From contig NC_037093.1 of the NCBI RefSeq assembly GCF_002994745.2, positions 18,611,555-18,675,554 on the forward strand: DNA of 64,000 nt, written 5' to 3'. The position numbers were made by a program, and so were the translations under genes. A model generated the notes under the pieces. That model saw only the letters and a program-made list of their open reading frames with translations, was not told where the DNA came from and did no database searches. Numbering within the stretch: the stretch's first letter is position 1; each line of letters starts with the position of its first letter. This document shows, piece by piece, positions 10,420 to 20,573 of the stretch. This DNA is from Rosa chinensis. Its lineage: Eukaryota > Streptophyta > Magnoliopsida > Rosales > Rosaceae.

Positions 10420-11906
10420 TCACTTCCTAGTAAAGTGCAAGATGCAATGAAGGACGAGAAGTGGGCAAAAACAATGGATGTGGAGATGGATGCACTTGAG
10501 AAAATCAAACGTGGGAGTTAGTATCACTACCTCATGGAAAGAAAACAGTTGGGTGTTGATGGGTGTATATAGTGAAGCACAATTCAGATGGTTCGGTGGA
10601 CAGATATAAGGCGAGGCTAGTAGCGAAGGGTTATACCCAGAAGTATGGCGTGGACTATGATGAAACTTTTGCACCAGTAGCAAAGATCAATACAATCCGG
10701 GTACTTTTGTCTCTAGCGGCTAATCTTGATTGGCCTCTGCAACAGTTTGATGTTAAAAATGCCTTCTTGCATGCTGATTTGAACGAAGAAGTATACTTGG
10801 ACTTGCCTCCGGGATATGGTACTTCCACTGGACTCAAGGTGGTGTGTCATTTAAGAAAGTCCATGTATGGCCTTAAACAGTCTCCATGAGCTTGGTTTAG
10901 TTGATTCACGACTTTCATAGGGAGGATTGGGTACTGGTAGAGCAATTCAAATCATACCCTCTTCCTTAAGCATTAGAAGGGTAAAGTTACAACTTTAATT
11001 ATTTATGTGGATGACATGGTGGTGACGAGTAATGATCTTGAGGAGATTAAGAAGTTGTAGAGTGCATTGTCAGCAGAATTTGAAATGAAAGACTTGGGGA
11101 GTTTGAAATATTTCGTGGAAATTGAAGTCACTAGCTAGAGGAAAAGATTGTATTATGTTGAGCCAGAGAAAGTATGTCTTTGACTTATTAGCAGAGACAG
11201 GTATGCTCGATTGCCAATCAACTGACACACCCATTGAGCAGAACCATCGATTAGCTGAGTATCCAGATCAAGTACCCACGAATAAGGCAAGATATCAGAG
11301 ATTAGTTGGAAGATTAATTTATTTGTCACACACTAGACCAGACTTAGCTTATGCAGTTAGTGTTGTGAGTCAGTTCATGCATAATCCTAGTGAGGCTCAT
11401 ATGGCAGCTGTAGTTTGGATCTTGAGGTACTTGAAGTCTACTTCTGGAAGAGGGTTGGTGTTTTCTAAGCATAGGCATTTGGATGTTTTGGGGTATACAT
11501 ATGTAGACTGGGCGGGTTGTATAATTGATTGACAGTCCACTTCTGGATACTTTACGTTTGTAGGTGGGAATTTAGTTACTTGGAAGACTAAGAAGCAGAA
11601 GGAGGTGGCCCGTTCTAGTGCTGAAGCTGAATATAGAGGAATGGCTCGTGAAGTTTGTGAGATGTTGTGGTTAAGGCACTTGTTGGGGAATTTGGGGTTT
11701 AAGCAAAAAAAGTGATGCCCTTGTTCTGTGATAACAAAGCTGCAGTTGAAATTGCTCATAATCCTATCCAACATGATCGCACAAAATATGTGGAGGTTGA
11801 TAGACACTTCATCAAAGAGAAGCTGGATCAACAAATCATCTCTTTTCCTTTCGCACCTATTGAGGAGCAACTGGCTGATCGACATTCTTACAAAGACAAT
11901 CTCTAG
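10420..11906 (+). pseudogene. Copia reverse transcriptase and RNase H remnant
   Basis: The frame at 10563-10889 has the RT finger and palm blocks [22 protein letters not shown] and [12 protein letters not shown], ending in a stop right after SMYGLKQSP. The catalytic YVDDMVV lies near 11005 in another frame. Positions 11122-11532 hold TRPDLAYAVSVVSQFM, and 11600-11906 hold RNase H pieces (SSAEAEYRGM, DNKAAVEIAHNP). At least five frame breaks are present. Position 10890-11120 contains only broken RT. Confidence 0.85.
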
Positions 11907-11960
11907 CAAGGCGTTTTATGACTCATTTGACAAGTTGGGCATCTGTGATCTGTATGCTCG

Positions 11961-11974
11961 AACTTGAGGGGGAG
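11961..11974 (+). promoter_or_regulatory. Polypurine tract of the intron 4 copia
   Basis: Purine-rich aacttgagggggag lies directly before the 3' LTR, where plus-strand priming occurs. Confidence 0.8.
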
Positions 11975-12179
11975 TGTTGGCGTGAGTCACTCTCCATAAT
12001 TGGAGGAATTGTAATATAATTAGGAATGTATAGTTAAGGAGAATATTATGTAGTTAAGGGGGAGAATATCACAGTGTAATTAGTTTCCTATTAAGATTGT
12101 GTTTGCTTTGTATATGTACTCCATCTTTGGAGAAGATCAATACATCAAAAAATTCTCAATCTCTTTGTTCTGTTTGACT
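11975..12179 (+). repeat. 3' LTR of the intron 4 copia element
   Basis: It begins TGTTGGCGTGAGTC and ends TTTGACT, with the target copy catgt after it. It aligns to 7669-7877 with about 15 differences. Confidence 0.9.
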
Positions 12180-13570
12180 CATGTCATGCAAATCTAGGCC
12201 AATGCATTAACCACTGAAAATAGTATTGCGACAAACATAAAGTATGAGAGTACGTGATAAGATGACATTTCAATAAGTCAAACTGATAACTTGGTTAGCA
12301 TTGAATTCTTTTCATAACGCAACTATTTGGACTGGAAATTTTGCATTCTCACTTCTCATTTTAGCTATCTCAGATACCTTTGCAATGGAGGTTGAACAGG
12401 AAAAGACTTACCTGCTATAGATCGTCAATGTTACTCTCAATGACGAGCTATTCTTTGCAATTACTGACCATAACTTGATAGTGGTAGAGGTTGATGCAGT
12501 CTATACCAAACCATTTACATCTCAGGCACTACTAATTGCACCAGGCCAGACAACAAATATTCTTGTTCAGGCAAACCAAGTCCCTAGCAGATACTTCATG
12601 GCTGCAAGGTCATTCATGGATGCACCTCTCTTTCCATAGACAACAAAACTGCCACGTACTGCAATCCTACAATATAAAGGCATCCCTAAATCTGTGCAGC
12701 CAGTCCTTTCCCAACTTCCAGCACTCAATGACACAGCTTTTGAACTGAGTTATAACTCCAAGGTGAGAAGCCTAAACACAGCATAGTACCCAGCAAATGT
12801 ACCTCTTGAAGTGGATAGACATCTTTTATTCACAATTAGTTTAGGAATCAACCCATGCACTACTTCCCTGAATGGAACACAGCTCATTGCTTCCTTGAAC
12901 AACATCACTTTTGTGATGCCTCAAATCGGGCTGCTTCAAGCTCATTACTTCAACACCAAGGGTGTATTTTCCACATATTTCCCTGACTGCCCGCCAACAC
13001 CATTCAATTATACTGGTTCCCCAAGCCCCCACCCACCGCCAACCTTGGAACTAAACTAGGCACCCAGCTAAACAAGATCGCCTTTAACTCGACAATAGAG
13101 TTGGTGTTACAAGATACCAATTTTCTCACTGTGGAATTTCATTCAATCCACCTTCATGGTTACAATTTTTTCATTGTTGGGACCGAAGTTGGTAGCTTTG
13201 ACCCCAAGAAGGACCCAGCTAAATTAAACTTGGTGGATCCTCCTAAAAGAAACACCGTTGGAGTTACCATGGGTGGTTGGGCTGCCATAAGGTTCAGGGC
13301 TGACAATCCAGGTGAATACATCAGAATAATCAAATAACATGTTGCAATAAACTGCAAAGCTTAAAGTTACTTATAGTGCAAATTAAATTTGTTTTTTACT
13401 CAGCTTAGAGAACTAATTATTTGTATTCAAGATATTTTACTGACCCATTGAACAATATTTGATCATGTACAGGTGTGTGGTTCATGCACTGTCACTTGGA
13501 GCTGCATACTATGTGGGGAATGAAGATTGCCCTTGTGGTAGAAAATCCTGCCTCCACCTGCAGACCTTCC

Positions 13571-13963
13571 TGTTAGAGTTTGAGCTTCAATTTGTCATGA
13601 ACAAACCACAATCAATTAACACAACTTTGATGTTTGATTGAAAAAGTGCATTAGTAGTTTGAAGCATGAACTGATGAACAAAATACAACAAACTTGTGTG
13701 CTTCTATTTTGATCTAGTTCCTTACTTTTACATCAGTTATCTCTTCCCTTATATAGGGTACAAAAGTTAACCTAAAAAATATCTAGATGAGCACATTAAA
13801 CTAGATAAAACAAGTACTTTTCTCACTAAATATCAAGCTTAAATTTAGTGGAGAAAACAGTGCAGCAAGTTGCAGGAAAATATCCTTAACTGTAGCTAAG
13901 TATTCTGCAGTTAATTCACTGTTGCAGTTTCCTAGTTTAATTAGGAAATCATTAAATCCAATA
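13571..13963 (-). repeat. 3' LTR (left copy) of the minus-strand copia
   Basis: It begins tgttagagtttgagc on the plus strand, ends ccaata, and aligns along its length to 18611-19005 with about 5 % difference by eye. Confidence 0.9.
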
Positions 13964-14634
13964 CTCCCTCTTAATGCTTTGCTTCTTCATTCCAAGTAGA
14001 CCTCTGAGGTATTCAAACCTCTCTCTTGGTAGAGCTTTGGTAAAGATATCTGCAACTTGGTCTTCAGTATTATAGTAGACCAAATCCACCTCCTTCTCTT
14101 CAACTGCATTCCTCATGTAGTGAAACTTCAAGGCAATATGTTTTTCCCTACTGTGATACATAGGGTTCTTGATTGTAGTAATTGCAGACTTGTTATCACA
14201 TAGAATTGTTGTTGCAGTATCTTGTTTTTCACCAAAATCTTCAATGACTCTTCTAAGTCAAATTACTTGAGAAGTAGCAATACATGCTGACACATATTCA
14301 GCTTCAGCTGTAGATAAGGCAACTGATTTTTGCTTCTTTGAAGCCCAAGATAATACACCAGTTCCTAGTGTGAAAGTGTACCCAGATGTACTTTTCAAAT
14401 CATCAACACTACCTCCCCAATCACTATCACAGAAACCAAAAAGTTTTGGTTTCACATTCCTCTCATACATAATACCAAATTCGATGGTACCTTGAATGTA
14501 TCTCAGAATCCTCTTTGTAGCTCCATAGTGTACTTTGGTTGGCTTGTGCATAAATCTGGATAACAGACTTGCATCATACATCAGATCAGGCCTTGTTGAT
14601 GTCAAGTAAAGCAAACTTCCTACTAAGCTTCTGT
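13964..14634 (-). pseudogene. Copia RNase H and RT C-terminal remnant
   Basis: Minus-strand frames give [16 protein letters not shown] and the RNase H motif [13 protein letters not shown] (14258-14614). They continue to DQVADIFTKALPRERF and then a stop near the polypurine tract (13952-14161). A stop near 14260 separates the two. The frame is cut at about 14635 by the nested insertion. Confidence 0.85.
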
Positions 14635-15141
14635 ACTTATATAAGCATTTGCAAGCAATATAATTAGCTATAATGAGCCACGCTCATGATACAGCTAGCA
14701 GTACCAACTACCGCCAATTGTGTGACCTACGGAAACACAGCCAAATAGGCTACCGCTTGAGCCCCGACTCACCCCCAGATCACTGATGACACGGCGCCAC
14801 GCGCCGTGTCAAGTTAGCATCAGAAGCTCCAGAAGCTGGGAACTGAAGCATATCAGTCTCACATCGAAAACAAGGAAGAGGTCAGCCTCTTCCCCACCTA
14901 TAAAAGGTTCTCTCCTCTCTCCTCATTAATTACGCATTTACTACTTACCTATTGTTATTCTGTCAACATAAATACATTGACTAACTTAGGTATCGGAGAA
15001 GAGAAGACCGACGCAGCTTTGTATTTTACTTGACAGGAAGCGGAAGCTCTGAGAACATTGCAAGTAGCGATTCGCCCATCAGATCAGCGTTAACCAAAGA
15101 CTTGGGCTACCGCCCAAATCTAAAGCATTAATAGCTTAAGT
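14635..15141 (+). mobile_element. LTR-derived insertion inside copia RT (probable solo LTR)
   Basis: RT reads continuously only when roughly 14635-15141 is skipped: ADESIY on one side joins [10 protein letters not shown] on the other (minus strand). The inserted DNA has a TATA box (cacctataaaagg, about 14898), a cttaggtatcggag motif of the kind seen near gypsy LTR ends, and a perfect hairpin gacacggcg/cgccgtgtc near 14790-14810. No clean 5-bp duplication is visible, so the borders are uncertain by several bases. Confidence 0.65.
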
Positions 15142-15905
15142 ATATACTCTCGTCTGCACTACCACTTCCATCTTCTTTATGAAATTTTTCATTGACAACT
15201 AGAGGTGTTGTAACAGATTTGCAACCAAACATCTTAAACTTCTCTAGAATTACGTTTGCATATTTTTTCTGTGTAATGAAGATACCCTCCACTGATTGAA
15301 CTATCTCAATTACGAGAAAATAATGCATGATTCCCAAATCACTCATTTCATATTTCAACATCATTTCAGACTTGAAATTTGAAATCATTTCTTCACAACT
15401 TCCTGTAAATACCAAATCATCAACATATAAGGAGACAATAAGTATGCTTGATTTACCTTCAGTTTTGGTATAAATGGCAGGTTCATTTTCACTCCTTTGA
15501 AGCCCTTATTCTGTGAAATATATAGGAATCAATCTCACCATACCAAGCTCTTGGGGCTTGTTTCAAACCATAAAGAGCCTTCTTCAGTTTGTAAACTTTC
15601 TGCTCTTTATCCTTGATGATGAAACCTTGAGGTTGTTCCACAAACACTTCTTCTTTTAACACTCCATTTAGAAATGCAGACTTTACATCTAGCTGGTGTA
15701 AGAACTAGCCTTTTTGTGCAGCAATGGAAATCAGACCCCTTATGGTCTCATGCCTTGCTACTGGTGCAAAATTTTCATTGTTATTGATGCAAAAGCTTCA
15801 TTGAAGTCAACTCCAGGTATTTGTGAGTACCCTTTTGCTCTTGCTTTGTTTCTTTGTATAGAACCATCAACATTTAGCTTGGTTTTGTAAATTCACTTTA
15901 GACCA
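15142..15905 (-). pseudogene. Copia reverse transcriptase remnant
   Basis: On the minus strand the frames contain the palm region preceding MVFTGSCEEMISNFKSE, the MKYEMSDLGIMHYFL block (15128-15415), and upstream RT blocks read through broken frames up to about 15905. Frameshifts near 15420, 15510 and 15790 prevent a continuous product. Confidence 0.75.
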
Positions 15906-16212
15906 ATAACATCTTTGTTATCTAGTTTGTCAACCAGCTCCCATGTATTGTTCTTCATAATTACATTGATCTCCTCTTGCATTGCAGTCCTCCATTCATC
16001 TTCTTTCATAGCTTCTTCAAAATGCTCAGGTTCAAACAAGCATGCCTTGCAGCTTCATTCAAGCTTCTCAACCTGATTGGTGCTGAGTTTGGAGTTGATT
16101 GTGCATTTGAAAGTGCTAGTGAGGGTTGTTGAGGAATGTGAGGTGGTGTTTGTTGCAGTGGATTAAGTTCCAACTGATCTGGAACCTCTTGCTCATCTTG
16201 AACAACATTATC

Positions 16213-17254
16213 TTACACATCATGTTGTAGGATTGAACTTTGATTCCAATCCCAAGATGATTTCTCATTGAAGAGAACATCTTTACAGATAATCATTTTC
16301 TTCCTTTTCAAATTGTAGTGCCTATAGCCCTTTGTATGTGAATTGTATCCCATGAACACAGACTTTTCACTTGATTCATCAAGCTTCTTTCTCAGCTCCT
16401 TTGGAATATGTGCATAGCAGATTGATCCAAACACCCTAAAGTGATTAACACTTGATTTTCTTCCACTCCAGGCTTCAATTGGTGTCATTCCTTGCACTGT
16501 TGTTGTTGGATGCCTGTTCATCAAATAAACTGCAGTATTGACAACTTCTGCCCAGAATTCTTAAGGCATTTCATGCAGCATTGATTTTGCCATTTCCACA
16601 ATTGTTTTGTTTTTCCTTTTAGCTACCCCATTTTGCTATGGTGTATAGCTTGTTGTGAGTTGTCTTTCCAAACCAATGTCTGCACATAAATTCCCAAACT
16701 CATTTGATGTATATTCACCTCTTCTGTCTGATCTTAGCACTTTGATCTTGAGATCAGATTGTCTCTCAACCATTGCTTGAACCTTTTTGAATACAGAGAA
16801 CACGTCAGACTTTTGCCTCAGGAAATAAACCCAAGTCATTCTTGAATAATCATCAATGAATGTCAGGAAATATTTGTTTCTAACTTCAGTTATGGTCTTC
16901 ATTAGTCCACAAACAACAGAATGAACTAACTCAATTAAGTGGAACTTTAGCTCTCCATGCTTTCCCTTTTGGAAATGAGATAGTATGCTACTTTCCAAGT
17001 GCACAGCCTTCACATACTTCAGTAAATTCTTTGATTTTTAGCAATCCCTGCACCATTTCATTTTGATGTAGTTGCTTGAGACTTTGAAAATTCAAATGTC
17101 CAAGTCTTTGATGCCAGAGCCAAGGATCATCTTGTAGCTTCATTTTTCTTGTATTCTCTGTTGCATATTTAAGAGTTAAAGGAAAACTTCTGTTCCTCGT
17201 CATCTCAACTTCTACCATAGCTTCTTGCTGCTCCCTCTCTCGAAGATCTTGCAT
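16213..17254 (-). pseudogene. Copia integrase remnant
   Basis: The GAG-preintegrase HQRLGHLNFQSL and CEGCALGK lie at 16988-17254. The core (TFIDDYSRMTWVYFLRQKSD, LRSDRRGEY) lies at 16636-17013. The C-terminal MMNRHPTTTVQGMTPIEAW and VFGSICYAHIP lie at 16213-16524. Stops and a frameshift separate the pieces; otherwise the domain is nearly complete. Confidence 0.88.
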
Positions 17255-17734
17255 GTGTTGTCATCAAAGTGTAGGTGATATGAGTGCTCAATGAGTTGAG
17301 CAACACTTAGCAAATTTGAATCAAGATCTAAAACTAACATTACATCCCTAATGAACATTTTTCCATTTTTGGTTTCCACCGCAATGCTTCTTTTTGTGTC
17401 AACCAACATTCGATTTCCCATCTTCACTTTAGTCAATATTACACAAAAGATTAGCATTTACAGTCATATGATTACTGCAAGCACTATCAACAAGCCACAT
17501 ATTCTCATTCACTTGTGTAGTAGCTGCATGACTAACACAAAACATGTTAATATCACACTGTTCTTCAATGTAGTTAGCTTGTTGATTGCCCTTGTAGTTG
17601 CAATCTTTCTTGACATGACCAAACCTGTTACAATATGTAAACTTTGGTTTTCCTTTAAACGAACATTCACCATTATGAAGTTTTGAACAAATAGAACACT
17701 TTGAATAACTTGAACTACGTACTACTTGCTTCAT
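17212..17734 (-). pseudogene. Copia nucleocapsid and protease remnant
   Basis: It contains Cys-rich CSICSKLHNGEC followed by YCNRFGHVKKDC, then the protease motif WLVDSACSNHMT, in which the usual glycine of DSG is alanine. The frame shifts near 17440, and the protease tail reads in 17212-17457. Confidence 0.8.
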
Positions 17735-18530
17735 TGTTTTTCCTCACTAACTGATCTAATTTGCCTTCCCACTTCTTGCCTTTATTTTTCCAGTTCTTCT
17801 TCATTTTCTGGTTTCCCTTATTTGAATTAGAACTAGATGGCTCACATTTCTTTTGATTTGAGCTAAGACTAAGTGATTGAAAAGCTTTTTCAGTTGGTTC
17901 ATCATGACTCATTAACTTTTGATCAAAAGTCTTAAGTGTTCCCATTACATCTTGAACACCAAGAGTTTCCATATCCCTATTCTCCTCTATAATACAGATT
18001 ATAGCATCATATTTCCTATTCAGACTCATAAGGATTTTATGTACTACTCTCTTCTCTGAAACAGGTTCACCATAGGTTTTCATCTGGTTTACTATATCAG
18101 TCAATCTAGTACTGTAATCATTTAGCAGCTCAGTTTCATTCCTTCTAGTATACTCAAAATCTCTTATCAAAGATTGAAGTTTAATAGATCTAACCTTTTC
18201 TGAGCCTTTGAACTCAAGCAGCAGAGCATCCCAAGCTGCTTTGGCTGTTTCTTCATTTGAGATTCTTGGAAAGATCTCATCTGAGACTGAGTTTTACAGT
18301 ATCCCTAGAGCTTTTGCATCTTTCTTTATGTTTGCCTTCAGCTCCACTTTCTGAGCATTAGACATGTTTTCAGTTTCTGGAACTGTATAGCCTTCATCTA
18401 CATAACTCCATAGTTCATGTGAGATTAACATGGTTTTCATCTTGATCATCCAGAAGCCAAAGTTCTCAACACTAAAGATTTGAACTCTGATTTATGATGA
18501 GTTACTTGAACTAGCCATTTTAGATCAGAA
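17715..18530 (-). pseudogene. Copia gag remnant (UBN2 type)
   Basis: From an ATG near 18518 the minus strand reads MASSSNSS then a stop, then ENFGFWMIKMKTML and AKAAWDALLLEF. The long frame 17715-18170 has FEYTRRNETELLNDYSTRL and EKRVVHKILMSLNRKYDAI, typical of plant copia gag. At least two in-frame stops occur before 18170. Confidence 0.82.
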
Positions 18531-18610
18531 ACTTGTGTTTGATTTTTTTTTTTTTTATCCAACAGTTGATACGCCCCAGTTAATATTTGATCAACAGAGC
18601 TCAAATACCA

Positions 18611-19005
18611 TGTTAGAGTTTGAGCTTCAATTTATTAATGAACAAACCACAATCAATTAACACAACTTTAATGTGTGATTGAAAAACTGCATTAGCAATT
18701 TGAAGCATGAACTGATGAACAAAACACAGCAAACTTGTGTGCTTCTATTTTGATCTATTTCCTTACTTTTACATCAGCTATCTCTTCCCTTATATAGGGT
18801 ACAAAAGTTAACCTACAAAATATCTAGATGAGCATATTAAACTAGATTAAACAAGTATTTTTGCTCACTAAATGTCAAGCTTAAATTTAGTGGAGAAAAC
18901 AGTGCAGCAAGTTGCAAGAAAATATCCTTAACTGCAGCTAAGTATTATGCAGTTAATTCACTGTTACAGTTTCCTAGTTTGAGTAGGAAAGTATTTAATC
19001 CAACA
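18611..19005 (-). repeat. 5' LTR (right copy) of the minus-strand copia
   Basis: Reading the minus strand, this is the LTR before the primer-binding site and gag. It spans tgttagag to ccaaca on the plus strand. Confidence 0.9.
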
Positions 19006-19020
19006 CTTTCACCTTGTTAG

Positions 19021-19670
19021 TTTCTTCCTTGTACCTGATAACTAACTCATAACAGAGTTATTAGCGGGAATGATGTTTGGGGTACATTTGCCTGACAATT
19101 CTTGCAATCATATCGAAAATGCAGAGTTCTGCAAACGTTTCTTCAATACTTGTGATTGACAAGACCAATAAAAGTGTGCATTGTATAAGAGACTATTGAA
19201 TGCTAAACTAGTCCATCTTTTGTGCAACAAATTCGCCAAGATTTTTTGTTTTTTTTTTGTTTTTTGTTTTTTTTTTTTAACTGGAAGAGCTGAAAATGTA
19301 TTGATCATGTAACATTGGCGAAATTGCTGTTGACATTCAAAATCAGCAAGAACATGCCAAACAAATACAAGAGTACATTCTTGGTCGTAACATAAACACG
19401 TGTGAAACACACATGCACAAATCACTTGGACATTTTCACGAACACAAAATGATCATTTAGCAAGCACAATGAAAATAAAATTTTGTATTACAGAATATTT
19501 ATGTCAAGTAAATAACCAACGTGCTGATAAAAAACATAATGCAAATGTAACTTGACTCACTCTTACTTTTCAAGTGAATTTTGATGGGGCTATAACTAAT
19601 AGAAACAGCTAATTGAAGTGGGCCAAGTGGCATGGGATGCTTCTGGTTTTGGTGCATAACAAAAGTAGAA
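19021..19670. other. Laccase 3' flank, no gene
   Basis: This follows the reappearing laccase stop at 19018-19020 and probably includes its 3' UTR. It has a T-rich stretch at 19246-19279. I see no element borders. Confidence 0.45.
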
Positions 19671-20246
19671 TGTTGTTACATTTCAATATTTTATTTATTA
19701 TTGAAATTAAATTTGGGTGAATTTATTTTGTGTTTAAAATCTGAATTTATTTGTGTGTTTAAATTCAGAATTTATTTTGAATTTTATTTTGTAACTCATG
19801 GTGATTTAGTTTGGGTTTTTAATTTTTGTAACCTATGGCATTTGGTTACTACCCTATTAATTAGAGGGAGTATCCTAAAAGCCTATAAATAGCACCATTT
19901 GTTGCATGCTTAAAAAGAAGAAGAAAAAAACTCTTACTCTGTTATTCACCCATCAACTTTCTCTCAAAAAACTCCAAAGTGTTTTTTGTTCTTTTGGCCA
20001 AAGAAAGGTGTTCTTTTGGTGGAGCTTTGGGTTCCTCCAATTTGTGCAGATTGGTGTGAGACCGTACAATTTATTGTTGGGCTGTTGTATCCTGAAGGGG
20101 ACAAGTCAAGAGATTTCTGGTTCACCGGTATTGTTCCGCAGAGAGCTTGAATCTCCTTAAAGAGAGCGAGATACCCGCGCCTCAGCCTATTGTCAACGAG
20201 TTTCTCACATAGAAATTATAATTATTTTATTGTAATTTCACCAACA
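19671..20246 (+). repeat. 5' LTR of the third copia element
   Basis: It runs TGTTGTTACATTTC to TTTCACCAACA, 576 bp. It contains a TATA box (cctataaatagc, about 19884). Confidence 0.9.
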
Positions 20247-20269
20247 ATTTTAAGGAGAATTCAACGAAG

Positions 20270-20573
20270 ATGGAGCATGCACAAGAGAAACCGTTTGACA
20301 ATATGGGATATCTCAATTTGAGAAAGATGAGTATAAATATTATTTTTTATCTCTTGACTTATTTCTCATATATTGTTTATGATTATAATGAACTACTCAC
20401 TGTTATTCAAAGAAATATTGATAAGTTTTGTAGATTAATATGGAGAGAGTTCCAAAAATCCATGCGTCACAAATACAAGGAGATTTCCTTGGAGACATTG
20501 ATCATTAGCATCCGCGTTGAGAAGGAAGCAAGAGGTCAAGATGTTCTTATGCAAGATACAAACAATGACACCT
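20270..20573 (+). pseudogene. Copia gag, N-terminal part
   Basis: The frame opens at the ATG at 20270 and shows a shortened gag with the [20 protein letters not shown] block. It is cut at 20573 by the solo LTR and resumes in the same frame at 23975 after the second target copy (cacct). Much of the central gag appears to be missing compared with usual copia gag. Confidence 0.75.

Larger units (their letters stand above)
7669..12179 (+). mobile_element. Defective Ty1/copia retrotransposon in laccase intron 4
   Basis: The element has LTRs at 7669-7877 and 11975-12179, a primer-binding site for initiator Met tRNA directly after the first LTR, a polypurine tract before the second, and copia-order domains (protease, integrase, reverse transcriptase, RNase H). 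Its flanks are catga (7664-7668) and catgt (12180-12184), a near-perfect 5-bp target duplication. The LTRs differ by roughly 7 % by eye. Many stops and frameshifts and a missing N-terminal gag make it non-autonomous. It lies in the intron after the laccase exon ending at 7648. Confidence 0.93.
13571..19005 (-). mobile_element. Defective Ty1/copia retrotransposon in the last laccase exon
   Basis: LTRs at 13571-13963 and 18611-19005 flank a copia polyprotein read on the minus strand. The target copies are cttcc (13566-13570) and ctttc (19006-19010), a 5-bp duplication with one mismatch. The primer-binding site (minus, 18600-18610) reads tggtatttgag, a variant of the usual tggtatcagag. The polypurine tract is next to the left LTR (gagggag on the minus strand, 13964-13975). 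A 0.5-kb LTR-like insertion splits RT. Several stops break each domain. The laccase stop codon reappears 13 bases beyond its right border. Confidence 0.92.
5943..19020 (+). pseudogene. Laccase (multicopper oxidase) pseudogene split by three LTR insertions
   Basis: Laccases are secreted copper oxidases that couple monolignols or flavonoids in the cell wall or apoplast. The exons are: 5943-5960 plus 6724-6816 (signal peptide and KTYQFD), 6905-7056, 7158-7402, 7516-7648, 12374-13311, and 13473-13570 plus 19011-19020. Introns have GT..AG ends in the expected laccase positions. Copper motifs are visible: HWHG across the exon 2/3 join, LLWHAH in exon 3, HSIHLHG near 13145, and [12 protein letters not shown] in the last exon. 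The normal family C-terminus (ADLPPC then stop) appears once the last insertion is removed. In-frame stops lie at 7204, 7524, 12418, 12637 and 12784. There are frameshifts near 7552 and 13030, and a deletion before the C-terminus near 13550, so the gene is dead. The middle part resembles the LAC14/LAC15 type, but that subgroup call is weak. Confidence 0.93.
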
